From Paracoccaceae bacterium (GTDB lineage Bacteria > Pseudomonadota > Alphaproteobacteria > Rhodobacterales > Rhodobacteraceae), in contig CANNIA010000020.1 of the NCBI GenBank assembly GCA_947504705.1, positions 1-60,226 of the forward strand: a stretch of DNA of 60,226 nt. Direction: 5' to 3'. Each line of letters begins with the position of its first letter. Within the stretch, counting starts at the first letter, position 1. Below the pieces are notes generated by a model. That model saw only the letters and a list, made by a program, of their open reading frames with translations, had not been told where the DNA came from and searched no databases. A program made the translations under genes and the position numbers. Below, in pieces: positions 9,195 to 18,047 of this stretch.

Positions 9195-10373
9195 TCATGG
9201 CACTTGCACCCCGGTTGCCGCTACTGCGCTTCGCAGAGCGACCGCAAATGCTTTGCGGTGCAGCGTTTCAGCGGCGAATGACGGATCGAGCGGTGGGCGC
9301 CCGGGCAAACGGGCCGCTTCCTGCAACACAGCAACCAGCGACGATGCGTCGTCCGGCCCGAAAAAGCGGGCGCTGGGGGCCTGCTCGTGATGGACGGGAA
9401 TATCGGACAGGATCATCGGGCTGCCCATGGCCTTGGCCTCTTCCACCGACGAGGCCCAGCCTTCGAACCGCGAGGGGTTCACCACCGCCAGCGCGGTCAT
9501 GTTCAACGCCAGAACATCCAGATAGGGAATATGCCCCAGATGACGGAATTTTTCGGCCAGCCCCGCCGCATTCACCTGCCGCATGACTGTGGCGAACAAT
9601 TGCGGGTTGCGCGGGTCGGCGGTGGCGCCGGACAGGATCACCGGCGGCGTGTCGGCAAGCCGCCCCTGTTCGGCGATCAGGCGCAAGGCGGCGACCACGA
9701 TGCGGTGGTTCTTATGTTCCCAGAACTGGTTTGGCAGAAAAAAGAACCGCTCTGGCAGGTCGTGATCGGCACGGACTGTGTGCATCCGCGCCACCACCTC
9801 GGCCAGCGGCACCGACGTCGCAAAGCGCGCGACATGGGTGCGCCCGCGCGCGGCGGGATAGAACTGCTCGCAGTCGGCTTGCGCGGCCTGGCTGGACAAC
9901 AAGATCTCCCGCCCGCCCGCGCATTGCGCCCGAAACCCCAACTCGCGTTTCCACCATGCGACCCGGCCGAACAGGTTCGGCAGATACTTGTGCTGGAAAT
10001 CCGGGATCCACGACAGAACCGGTACCGGAAAGCGATTGCCGTAAAAGCGGGCGCTTTCAAACATCAGGTCAATGCCGTGAGCCAAAGCCAGATCGGCCAT
10101 GCCCCGGTCACGCCCGGTCAGGATGGCCGCCAGCGCCCGCGTGCCGCTGCCCGCACCGGCCACACGGTCATCCAGGATCACCGGCACCTCCAACAACGGC
10201 GCGAAGGTCGCCTCGGCCAAGGTCCTTTGATCGGGCGAGATGAACAGCCTTGCGGTGATCTGCCCTGACAGTTCCGCCCGGATCGTTGCCAGAACGGTGC
10301 GCAGGTAATTGATCCCGCCGCTCCAGTTGCCATCACCGGGGATCACAAAACCCATGCGGATCCGATCAACCAC
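9195..10373 (-). CDS. Family 4-like GT-B glycosyltransferase
   Basis: A 392-residue protein with a GT-B fold. The C-terminal donor domain shows FFLPNQFWEHKNHR at the linker and then NPSRFEGWASSVEEAKAMG with LSDIPVHHEQA, the EX7E-type nucleotide-sugar site of Glycos_transf_1. The start is a GTG with GGAGG six bases upstream and overlaps the stop of the preceding epimerase gene by 8 bases. It probably adds a GDP-linked sugar such as mannose or fucose to the repeat unit, inferred from neighbouring precursor genes. Confidence 0.87.
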   Translation of the reverse strand: MVDRIRMGFVIPGDGNWSGGINYLRTVLATIRAELSGQITARLFISPDQRTLAEATFAPLLEVPVILDDRVAGAGSGTRALAAILTGRDRGMADLALAHGIDLMFESARFYGNRFPVPVLSWIPDFQHKYLPNLFGRVAWWKRELGFRAQCAGGREILLSSQAAQADCEQFYPAARGRTHVARFATSVPLAEVVARMHTVRADHDLPERFFFLPNQFWEHKNHRIVVAALRLIAEQGRLADTPPVILSGATADPRNPQLFATVMRQVNAAGLAEKFRHLGHIPYLDVLALNMTALAVVNPSRFEGWASSVEEAKAMGSPMILSDIPVHHEQAPSARFFGPDDASSLVAVLQEAARLPGRPPLDPSFAAETLHRKAFAVALRSAVAATGVQVP

Positions 10374-11343
10374 GCCGGGCCTCCGACGTGCCGGGCCCGA
10401 CCTTGCGGAACCAGTCCACGAACCCGGTCAGCCCCTGCTCCACACTGACTTTCGGCGCAAATCCCGGTGGCAGGCTGGCAGGGTCCGCCACCAGGCTAAA
10501 CGGATCGCCCGGACGCGACTGGCCGCTAAAGCCGATCTTGGCACCGCCGCCCCAGGCCTCGCGCACGATCCGCGCCACCTCGGCAATGGTTGTCCCCACA
10601 CCGGAACCGACATTGAACAGATCGGGGTGCCCAGGCTGTGCCGACGGCAATGCGGTGCAAAGCCGAACCACATCCGACACATGGCACCAATCGCGCCGCT
10701 CAAGCCCGCTGCCCCCCAGCATCACCGGGTCCTGCCCCGCCGCCAGCCGGGTGCACAGATCAAAGACCACCTGCTTGCCGATTTCGGGCCCGTAGATCGA
10801 AAACAGCCGCAGGATCGTCACCCGCATCCCATAGGTTTCGGCATAGGCGAGGCCAAGCTGCTCGGCCATCAGCTTGTGGTGACCGTAGGGCGAAAACGGC
10901 GCCGTGTTTACGGCTGTGCCGATGGCACCATCATGCGCGCCGCCGTATACCGCTGCGGACGAGGCAAGCACCACCGGCACCGTCACCGCGTGGCGCCGCA
11001 GCGCATCCAGCAGCCGCGCCGTCGCCGCGACCGAACTGTCGAAATCGGCGATCGGATCGGCAATCGACGCGCCGACCGTGCTGCCCCCGGCAAAGTGATA
11101 CACCGCCGTCGGCGCACCCTGCGCGGCGATGGCCTCGTCCAGAGCCTCCGCCGACAGACTGCCGGCAACCGAGCGGACCAATCCCTCGGGCAAAGGGTCC
11201 GCCGCCGCCCGGCCAAAGCCGACCACCCGCAGCCCCCGTGCGGCCAGTCCCCGCACCAGATGCCGCCCGATGAAGCCAGAGGCACCGGTAACCCAGACCA
11301 GTTCGGTCTTCTTAAAACCGGGTTCTGGAAGCGAAGGTTTCAT
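10366..11343 (-). CDS. NAD-dependent epimerase/dehydratase (extended SDR)
   Basis: A 325-residue SDR protein. Cofactor motif TGASGFIG is near residue 19, the catalytic serine region reads ASSAAVYG and the catalytic pair is YGHHK. The C-terminal part RRDWCHVSDVV and LFNVGSGVGTT is typical of the NAD-dependent epimerase/dehydratase family. It modifies a nucleotide-activated sugar, but whether it is a C4-epimerase, reductase or dehydratase is not readable. The start overlaps the upstream stop by 4 bases. Confidence 0.85.
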   Translation of the reverse strand: MKPSLPEPGFKKTELVWVTGASGFIGRHLVRGLAARGLRVVGFGRAAADPLPEGLVRSVAGSLSAEALDEAIAAQGAPTAVYHFAGGSTVGASIADPIADFDSSVAATARLLDALRRHAVTVPVVLASSAAVYGGAHDGAIGTAVNTAPFSPYGHHKLMAEQLGLAYAETYGMRVTILRLFSIYGPEIGKQVVFDLCTRLAAGQDPVMLGGSGLERRDWCHVSDVVRLCTALPSAQPGHPDLFNVGSGVGTTIAEVARIVREAWGGGAKIGFSGQSRPGDPFSLVADPASLPPGFAPKVSVEQGLTGFVDWFRKVGPGTSEARRG

Positions 11344-12284
11344 ACGATATCTTTGCCCGACACCGTTTTTCCGGTCGTCACATCAATGAAGGGCAGTTCA
11401 GCCAGCAGCAGGCGACAATCACGATTTCGCTGGAATGACAACTTGCCAGAAGCATCTCTTGCCTCTCGCATGTTGCATGGCCAAACGGTGACACTGTCAA
11501 GTTGCGCCATGACCCGGTCAAAATGCGCGGTTGCGACGAAGAAAGCATTGGTGCCAGCCTTGTTCGTGCCAACAAGCTTATAACCACGCTTTTCAAGCAA
11601 ATGCTGAAAAGCCGGCAGAGAAGCGCCGCAGTAGAGACCGGACCAGTGCTTTTGCAACCGCACGAACGCCGGATCATATGGCACTGTCACCGCGGCATCT
11701 GGAAACATCGCGTTGTATTCGACGACAACGATATCGGCACTATTCTGGATCGCCTCTAGAACCCAATAATCGACACCGTCGATATCAACGCTGAGTATCC
11801 CTAGGTGATCGCCCATCCCATTGGAAGAAAGGATCTCTGAAATGTTTTCCCGAGTTATGAATGATCTGACTGATTTCAGGTCATACTTGTAACTGATATT
11901 GTCTTGCAGGATAGCAGCCAGATTTTCATCTGACCCGTCCATCACCAGACCAGACCAGTATCGAGTCATCAACAAATAGCGTGTATTCGACTCTCTGTAA
12001 TCCTCAACTCCAAATTCCACAAATTTCTTGGCCTTTGGTTGAACAATATCCACCAGCCAAGATAATATCCCATCCTCACCCCATTGGGAGAATACCGAAA
12101 ACTCCGCATCAGCAAGGGTTTCAATCTTGCCAAACCCGCGTATCTGCTGCGCCCTTATTTCGCCCAGGAGAACCGATTGCTTTTCAATACCGACAAGCCT
12201 GCGGACATTGAACAGGAAGTTCTTGAAGGTGCCCTTGATTTTCTTTTTCATCGTCTGGGTGTTCCATCCCTCGCCAAAGATCAT
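11340..12284 (-). CDS. FkbM-like methyltransferase domain protein
   Basis: A 314-residue protein; a second ATG at 12251 would give 303 residues starting MKKKIKGTF. The core has FSQWGEDGILSWLV, KFVEFGVEDYRESNTRYLL, LVMDGSDENLAAI and LSVDIDGVDYWVLEAI. This order of a Gly/acidic motif, an aspartate-ended strand and a VDIDG strand resembles the class I methyltransferase fold of FkbM-type proteins found in polysaccharide loci. The acceptor is unknown. GC content looks lower here than in the preceding genes, suggesting this part of the locus was acquired separately. Confidence 0.6.
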   Translation of the reverse strand: MIFGEGWNTQTMKKKIKGTFKNFLFNVRRLVGIEKQSVLLGEIRAQQIRGFGKIETLADAEFSVFSQWGEDGILSWLVDIVQPKAKKFVEFGVEDYRESNTRYLLMTRYWSGLVMDGSDENLAAILQDNISYKYDLKSVRSFITRENISEILSSNGMGDHLGILSVDIDGVDYWVLEAIQNSADIVVVEYNAMFPDAAVTVPYDPAFVRLQKHWSGLYCGASLPAFQHLLEKRGYKLVGTNKAGTNAFFVATAHFDRVMAQLDSVTVWPCNMREARDASGKLSFQRNRDCRLLLAELPFIDVTTGKTVSGKDIV

Positions 12285-12330
12285 AATGCGCCACCCGAAC
12301 GCGGCTTATAGTGAACGACCATGATGCATG

Positions 12331-12579
12331 TCATGAGATGGGAGCATGTCTTCCAAAAATGCTCACGATGGCCGATCGAGCAGCGCCGACATCCAATACA
12401 CTTCCAAGCTGATCTCCTGCCAAAGAGACGATTGCATTCAAACTGTCATCCGCCGTCAACTCATGCTTGCGGTTCTGAAAGGTGTCTTCCGTAAAATACC
12501 CATCGTAAAACGACAACAGTTCGCAATCAACTTTCAGGCCAACCGGCAGCAAGCCAATACCACCTGCTTTCGTCACCAT
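12331..12579 (-). pseudogene. 5' fragment of a methyltransferase gene, copy A
   Basis: This frame encodes VDCELLSFYDGYFTEDTFQ and continues to GSVLDVGA, where a SAM-binding motif should begin, then loses similarity and stops. The same residues, nearly unchanged, open the ORF at 16377-16796. The DNA from 12382 to 12535 is close to identical to 16633-16785. Only about 50 codons of the parent gene survive. The frame overlaps nothing functional downstream and lies after the HAD-like gene. I read it as the truncated start of a lost methyltransferase, not as a working gene. Confidence 0.55.
12382..12535. repeat. Direct repeat copy A (about 154 bp)
   Basis: Base-by-base comparison with 16633-16785 shows roughly nine in ten positions the same, including runs such as gatctcctgccaaagagacg (20 bases). 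Both copies are in the same orientation and flank the HAD-like, methyltransferase and glycosyltransferase genes. The repeat corresponds to the start of a methyltransferase gene. Confidence 0.8.
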
Positions 12580-12629
12580 TTGCAGCCCACTCAGTGCACA
12601 TGCACGCGGCTCAACTGTCGCCCTGACAG

Positions 12630-14525
12630 TCAGCTTGAACGCGCTCCACCCCAAAACTTTGTCAATCCAAAGCGTTTCGTCAGCTTGTGAACGAATCGAG
12701 CTATTCTGATGAACGTCAAAACATCCCTGCGAGCGGATAGAGCGGCACCACCTTCCGGCCAAAGCCCAAGAGACTGTCTACGAACAAGGGAGCGCCAGGT
12801 CAAGCCGGGGCAGATTAGGGGAACGCTTTCTTTCTCCACCTGCTCGACATCCAACTCGTGCGATGCAAACGCATGCGCTTCGCCGTGAGATGGAGCCCGC
12901 AAGAACATGAGCAGCGCACTCCGCAGGGCATCCCTATCCCACTTCACCCGGTATCCCGTTGCAGCCTCCACTCTTATCAGCAATTCTGTAAACCGGATCA
13001 CGGTCTCTTGCTGCCGCAAGATTGCTTCACGCAGCTTCGGATTTGGTGGAGCGCCGAAAACCGGAACGACATGCCCTTCCCGTTTGAAACCGGCTGTCGT
13101 ACCATGATCTGCGGATAGGCTGGCTTCGATTACGGGGCGATAAGGATCATATGGGCACCCCCCATCCTCTTGATCCGGGTCGTGCAAATAACCTTCGAGC
13201 TCGTCATTGTTGCCAGAGCGTGTCTTGCTCGACAGACAAAGATAATAGCCAACGATCGGGGTCTCACCGAGGCCGTCCCTGTCCAGTATCGACTTGAGCG
13301 AACGCTGCATTTGGCCGTTCCAACCCACATCAACAAGCGCGACCTGCGTCCCGGGCAGGAAGCCCACACCCCGATAGTATGCGTTTGCCAATAGCCATTG
13401 CCTGCCCGATTCCTCGGCGAGCGCAGCGGCAACGTTTCTGTTCTTCAACACCTCGATCAATCTGCCCCGCAACTCTTGCGGGACGGCGCGGCCCATCTCC
13501 TTTATTCCCAACGCTGCGGCAGCCTCGTTGAACACCTCCACGGGAAGATTCGCACGGGCGGCAATAGTCGCAATGGAGAGATTGGGAGTGTTTTCGAGAA
13601 GCCATGACGCTGCGGCCTCGGGCGAGGTATAGCCGGCCATGTGAAGCGCCCGTCGGGATCCGTAGACGTAATGAGCTCGCAATGGGAGCGACCGCTGGTC
13701 GATAAATTTCTTGGCAACCTGATAAGGTAGCTGTCCGTCCCGCGCCAGGAAGAAAAGATCGCCAATACCGCGCTGCATCGTATCTTCGAGCACGTACTCC
13801 ACGAAGCTGACAATCACGGGACCAAAGAGCGACGCAAACGCATCCACCTGCGGACGCCCGCTTTCCCTCTCGGCATCGCCCGAGAACTTGGCCGCCAATC
13901 TTGTTGCTCGCGACACACCGGCCACAATACTTCCACTCAGGCCATCGGCAAGGTAATGCCTCTCGAACCGATTCAGGTTTGCGCCCGAGTAGTGCCGCGC
14001 GGTTATGCCAAACTGACGCGGTCGCTTAACATCGGACACCCAATTATCGCCTAAGTGTAGCTGCGGTCGATATCCGGATTGAATTATGTGCCGCCAGAGC
14101 CTTCCATCCGACTTTCTGCAACCCAACTCGGACGAGATCATCAGGGCCGGCCGTCGATCCGATGGCAGCATGTCGGAAATGACCGCCTGAAAAAACTGCC
14201 CAGGCAAATACATGTCGGACACAATCATATCGCGACTAGAAACGCGCTCGATATTTTCAGAAACCGGTGACAGGAGAACGGCCTCCAACCGCTGCTCCAG
14301 GGCCATTGCCCCCTGCTTGCGGTCGCTGTCCAGGTCAAGCTCAGCGTAGATATCTTCGAGTTTAATTTCACTTGCGCCCAGACGAAAGGTAACCGCCCGC
14401 TCTGCTTTTCGGCGACGCTCAGAAAACCCGCGCAGGCCGAGCATATGCTCAACTAGGTTGAATACACTCCGGGGCTCGGCCACGAGGCGCACAAAAAGAG
14501 TATCGTAAAAGTCAAACGACTTCAT
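12630..14525 (-). CDS. HAD-superfamily predicted hydrolase (COG5610-like)
   Basis: A 631-residue protein. The N-terminal third is a HAD phosphohydrolase-like domain: motif I SFDFYDTLFVR at the very start, a motif II region IVSDMYLPG, and motif III-IV GDNWVSDVKRPRQFG. A long C-terminal region has DLFFLARDGQLPY, VYGSRRALHMAG and ALVDVGWNGQMQRSL. This architecture occurs in large predicted HAD hydrolases in capsule and O-antigen loci; their chemistry is not established. I chose the ATG at 14525 because it places motif I directly at the N-terminus; TTG at 14543 is an alternative. It overlaps the upstream methyltransferase stop by 14 bases. Confidence 0.7.
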   Translation of the reverse strand: MKSFDFYDTLFVRLVAEPRSVFNLVEHMLGLRGFSERRRKAERAVTFRLGASEIKLEDIYAELDLDSDRKQGAMALEQRLEAVLLSPVSENIERVSSRDMIVSDMYLPGQFFQAVISDMLPSDRRPALMISSELGCRKSDGRLWRHIIQSGYRPQLHLGDNWVSDVKRPRQFGITARHYSGANLNRFERHYLADGLSGSIVAGVSRATRLAAKFSGDAERESGRPQVDAFASLFGPVIVSFVEYVLEDTMQRGIGDLFFLARDGQLPYQVAKKFIDQRSLPLRAHYVYGSRRALHMAGYTSPEAAASWLLENTPNLSIATIAARANLPVEVFNEAAAALGIKEMGRAVPQELRGRLIEVLKNRNVAAALAEESGRQWLLANAYYRGVGFLPGTQVALVDVGWNGQMQRSLKSILDRDGLGETPIVGYYLCLSSKTRSGNNDELEGYLHDPDQEDGGCPYDPYRPVIEASLSADHGTTAGFKREGHVVPVFGAPPNPKLREAILRQQETVIRFTELLIRVEAATGYRVKWDRDALRSALLMFLRAPSHGEAHAFASHELDVEQVEKESVPLICPGLTWRSLVRRQSLGLWPEGGAALSARRDVLTFIRIARFVHKLTKRFGLTKFWGGARSS

Positions 14526-15258
14526 GATTGGTTCTTGCCTCAACCAACAGATTGAGGGAAAGAGGTATGCTCAGCCCCTTGCGGCCCAGCTCGGCGATTG
14601 CCTCCATTCGCCGCGCCAGCCGAAACAAGGACCTGAGCGCAGAAACCCAGAAAGAGGCCTTATGGAGATACGGGAATGTCGGCCTTGTGCCGAACTCGTA
14701 AGGATGGAAGGTCACTGCCACAAATCCCGCATTGCGCAATACGAAGTCAAGGCTCTGCTCGGTAAACGATGTCCGGTGCGTCCAGTCGGCATAGCGCCAC
14801 CTCATGGCAAAGGATGAATTGGCGTTCGGAACACTTGCCACAAGGCATCCGTCGGGCCTGATGAGTTGGCACGTCGCCCTCAGGAACTTGATTTGCTCCT
14901 CAACTTCCAAATGCTCAAGTACGTCCATCAGGAATACCGCGTCCAATGACCTGGGCGCTGTCTTGGCAAGCTCGTAAACATAGTCCCGCCCCACGACTTC
15001 ACACGGGAGTCGTCTCTCTTGTGCTCCCAAGATCTGATGCTGACTAATGTCGATGCCGCGAACTTGCCGGTATCCGGTAACCTGCAGAGCATTCACAAGC
15101 AGTCCGGTTCCGCAGCCGATGTCCATGATCTTGGCGTCCTCTGGCAGCGTAGCGAGGACGGGGGCCAAGAGGCGAAGGACGAACTTCGCTGTCGTTGCGT
15201 AGTGCGCGTCCGTATCGTCATGATATTTCTTATAATGCAGCGAATAATCAATATCCAT
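14512..15258 (-). CDS. Class I SAM-dependent methyltransferase
   Basis: A 248-residue enzyme with a clear SAM-binding motif I, IMDIGCGTGLLVNAL, acidic strand GIDIS, a motif around AVFLMDVLEHL, and LIRPDGCLVASVPN. It belongs to the Methyltransf_11/23 type often annotated as a sugar or lipid-carrier methyltransferase. The ATG has GAGG eight bases upstream. It lies between the HAD-like protein and a glycosyltransferase in a three-gene cassette bounded by direct repeats. It may methylate or cap the growing chain, inferred from context only. Confidence 0.82.
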   Translation of the reverse strand: MDIDYSLHYKKYHDDTDAHYATTAKFVLRLLAPVLATLPEDAKIMDIGCGTGLLVNALQVTGYRQVRGIDISQHQILGAQERRLPCEVVGRDYVYELAKTAPRSLDAVFLMDVLEHLEVEEQIKFLRATCQLIRPDGCLVASVPNANSSFAMRWRYADWTHRTSFTEQSLDFVLRNAGFVAVTFHPYEFGTRPTFPYLHKASFWVSALRSLFRLARRMEAIAELGRKGLSIPLSLNLLVEARTNHEVV

Positions 15259-15290
15259 AACCCCAGCCTCCTATACTATGTCTGCTCGTC

Positions 15291-16376
15291 TCAGCTTGCA
15301 AGCGCGTGAAAAGCCTCAAGTTGCCGATCTTTCGAGTAGATTTGAGAAACACTAGCGTGGGCTCGATCACCGATCTCACGCAATCGGTCCGGCCCAGTCA
15401 ACATCTCTTTGAGCTTCTGCACCGCCTCCTGAGGATTTCGGTACGTTATCATATTATCCCCCGGCCTCATGCCTTCCGGGTAGCGTCCTTCGTCAGAAAG
15501 CATGACGCAACCGCAACCCATGGCCTCGAAGCAACGGATGTTACCTCTTTCCACGCCCGCACCGTCGATCGAGCAATTCACCACGATCTTGGAGCGACTG
15601 AGCGCCTTGTAAAGATCAACGCCGAACACGGGCCCCTTCACGACCCTCCGGAGCGACGCTGGCAGCTTATATGGCAGGAAAGGTATCCACCGCATGGCAC
15701 TTCTCTCGACCCATTTTGTCAACCGGGAGTTCTCCAAGTGGAAGACTATTTGGTGACTGCCTCCGATCTTTGCGATTTCCTCCAGAAGAACGTTGCGGAT
15801 CCCATGATGTCGCGTATAACTGCCGACGAATATGGCATCGATCTGGCGTTCTTCGTTTGCCGCGTATTTATCTTGCTCAGGGTCGTGAGCAGGATAGAAG
15901 GGTGCCACACGGCAACCGGCCTCTTCGTATTCCCGCAACATCTTGGGAAAATTCGACACGATCAGATCATAGGCCGTGAAGTCGGTGCCTTTGGTTGGAG
16001 CCGCGCGCCAGCCAATCGTTTTTTTGACGCATCCTGGCAAGCGCCGCACGAAGGAACTCGGCAGCGCCACCGGGTCCATGCTGTAGAGAATTTCGGTCCG
16101 ATGATGCTCGATCTGCGCCAATAGAATTGAATGCAGATCCGGCTCCCCCGTCATTCCGCTTTCTTTGGCCCACATTCTTTGATGGACCTCGTCGTTGACA
16201 TTGGCTTCGAACGCCGTAGGCTCTGCATCAAGAACCGGCTTGAGGAAATGGGGGGCACCATGGCGATCAGCAAAGAACACTGCTTGTCGTTCCGCAAACG
16301 TCTCCGCAGATCGCGCCAAAGAATTCAGGCGATGAGCGTAGGCAGCATACAAAGTGGCGCATTGGAAAATTCGCAT
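15291..16376 (-). CDS. Glycosyltransferase, paralogue of the 16969 gene
   Basis: A 361-residue GT-B type protein starting MRIFQCATLYAAY. It is collinear with the gene at 16969-17982: shared landmarks include LLAQIEHHRTEILY, FYPAHDPEQDKYAAN, and near the end SRSKIVVNCSIDGAGVERG, NIRCFEAMGCG and LSDEGRYPEGM. The last set resembles the donor-binding region of Glyco_trans_1_2 proteins. The frame is open upstream to 16796, but residues before this methionine derive from a broken methyltransferase gene, so I start here. Donor and acceptor are unknown. The C-terminus is complete, unlike that of its paralogue. Confidence 0.78.
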   Translation of the reverse strand: MRIFQCATLYAAYAHRLNSLARSAETFAERQAVFFADRHGAPHFLKPVLDAEPTAFEANVNDEVHQRMWAKESGMTGEPDLHSILLAQIEHHRTEILYSMDPVALPSSFVRRLPGCVKKTIGWRAAPTKGTDFTAYDLIVSNFPKMLREYEEAGCRVAPFYPAHDPEQDKYAANEERQIDAIFVGSYTRHHGIRNVLLEEIAKIGGSHQIVFHLENSRLTKWVERSAMRWIPFLPYKLPASLRRVVKGPVFGVDLYKALSRSKIVVNCSIDGAGVERGNIRCFEAMGCGCVMLSDEGRYPEGMRPGDNMITYRNPQEAVQKLKEMLTGPDRLREIGDRAHASVSQIYSKDRQLEAFHALAS

Positions 16377-16796
16377 CTTCAGTCTCCGACTCAGTTTCCG
16401 ACTTTTGGCGCCTCGTTCTTGGTCGGCGGAATTGTATCGCTCGGCGGCGCGTGCATACCTCCGTACCGAATTCCCGGTCGGCGAACGATGGACTGTATCT
16501 GTCGAATAGCACTCCGTCAATTGGCAGATTGTGGCCCCGTATTTTTCCGGGGCCGTCTTTGGAGATTTCCGTGCAGAAATTCTATCTGCTATGGATCTAC
16601 TGGAAATGGTCCGCGACAGAACCCCATTCCCAGTGCCGACATCCAATACATTTCCAAGTCGATCTCCTGCCAAAGAGACGATCGCATTCAAATTATCATC
16701 CGCCGCCAACTCGTGCTTGCGGTTCTGAAAGGCGTATTCCGGAGAATACCCATCGTAGAACGACAGCAGTTCGCGATCAACTTTCGAACTATCCAC
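16377..16796 (-). pseudogene. 5' fragment of a methyltransferase gene, copy B, in frame with the glycosyltransferase
   Basis: Starting at the ATG at 16794-16796 the frame encodes VDRELLSFYDGY, HELAADDNLNAIV and VLDVGTGNG, the last being a class I methyltransferase SAM motif. After that the reading frame turns into low-quality sequence rich in Ser and Arg, while another frame over 16380-16520 looks more protein-like (LFDRYSPSFADREF), pointing to a frameshift. By chance the frame runs on into the glycosyltransferase. I treat it as a decayed methyltransferase start. Confidence 0.55.
16633..16785. repeat. Direct repeat copy B (about 153 bp)
   Basis: Same-orientation partner of 12382-12535, at about 90 percent identity by eye. 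The differences are scattered single bases, mostly transitions, so the duplication is not brand new. The spacing between copies is about 4.25 kb and holds exactly three complete genes. Confidence 0.8.
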
Positions 16797-16968
16797 AGCT
16801 TTTCTCCCTCAAGTCATGTCCGACGTTTACATCATGCCGAGAAATCACCTGCCCACCTGAAACAATTTACGAACAAAAAGGGAAAATTTGCGTTGTAACG
16901 CTAATTCTTAGAAAAGCTCCAAGAACCGGGCATAGTGCCGTTCCTCGCAATACTCAGACTTGATCATC

Positions 16969-17982
16969 TCATGCCCCCGCCGCCACCCCTCGCCAACGCT
17001 CGCTTTCCAAAGCCTCGGAAATCAGCCGCACCGCGCTTTCGGCATCGTCATACAGCCGCATCGTCTCGCCGTCCACCATGCCGGGCGGATGATTGCCGCG
17101 ATCGCTGATCAACAGCGCCGCGGCCCCCATCGCCTCAAAACACCGCATATTGCCACGATCCGACCCCGCCATGTCGATCGCTCCATTCAGCACGATCTTG
17201 CTGCGTGACAGTTGCTGGTAAACCCCGCGCCCCCAAACCGCGGCCTGCGCGATCTTGCGAATGGCGGGCGGGCAGCGCACGGCTTGCAGGGGGCCAAACC
17301 AGCCCAGCGGAGTTTGCGCCAGCCCGGAAAACCGGGATTTGTCAAGGTGATAGGCTATGCGAAAGCGGTCAGAAAGCCGGGCGACGGCCTCAAGAACGGT
17401 GCGGCGCTGGCCATGATGGCGGCTGTAACCGCCAAAAAACAACACGTCGATATCGCGGTCGGAATTGGCGGCATAGCTGTTCAAATCCGGGTCATGCGCC
17501 GGATAGAACGCCGCCGTGCGAAGGCCCGCCTTTTCATAACCGGCACGAAGGGACGGAAAATTGTTGACCACCAGGTCATAGCCCGCCAGATTAACGGCCC
17601 CGGGGGCGGCGCGCCAGGCAATCTTGTGGCGCACATGGCCGGGCAGGCGGCGCAGAAAACTGCTGTCAAAGGCCAGCGGATCAAGGTTGTAAAACACCTC
17701 GGTTCGATGCGCCTCGATCTGCGCCAGCAAGATATCGGCCGCGTCGGTATGGGCGGGCAAGCCGTTTTCCACCGCCCAGGCCCGCTGCAGCGCCCCGGTG
17801 TCGCCGCAGGTAAAGAAGGCGTCCGAATCCCCGGTCAGCACCGGTTGCAGGACATGCGAGGCACCGTAACGATCCGCCAGCAGCGCATCGCGCAGCGCCG
17901 CAAAGCCCCGAGCCGCGCCAAGCACCCGGGGCAGTTCGAGATGATATCGTGCCGCAAGACCGAAGTTCTGAAAGAGACGCAT
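16969..17982 (-). CDS. Glycosyltransferase with frameshifted C-terminus
   Basis: A 337-residue GT-B type protein (start MRLFQNFGLAARYH) homologous along its length to the product of 15291-16376. Landmarks are LLAQIEAHRTEVFY, FYPAHDPDLNSYAAN, LSRSKIVLNGAIDMAGSDRG and NMRCFEAMG. The frame ends prematurely at a TGA (16969-16971). Reading one base later at the run of five C (16974-16978) gives HEMIKSEYCEERHYARFLEL and then a TAA at 16908-16910, which aligns with the paralogue's end IYSKDRQLEAFHAL. So about 21 C-terminal residues appear lost through a one-base change, either real or a sequencing error. Confidence 0.75.
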   Translation of the reverse strand: MRLFQNFGLAARYHLELPRVLGAARGFAALRDALLADRYGASHVLQPVLTGDSDAFFTCGDTGALQRAWAVENGLPAHTDAADILLAQIEAHRTEVFYNLDPLAFDSSFLRRLPGHVRHKIAWRAAPGAVNLAGYDLVVNNFPSLRAGYEKAGLRTAAFYPAHDPDLNSYAANSDRDIDVLFFGGYSRHHGQRRTVLEAVARLSDRFRIAYHLDKSRFSGLAQTPLGWFGPLQAVRCPPAIRKIAQAAVWGRGVYQQLSRSKIVLNGAIDMAGSDRGNMRCFEAMGAAALLISDRGNHPPGMVDGETMRLYDDAESAVRLISEALESERWRGVAAGA

Positions 17983-18047
17983 GAGTTCCGCTTAAATATG
18001 GAAGGGTGATTGTCGGGGGCCGCAGCGTAACATCTTACGCTTCTGCT

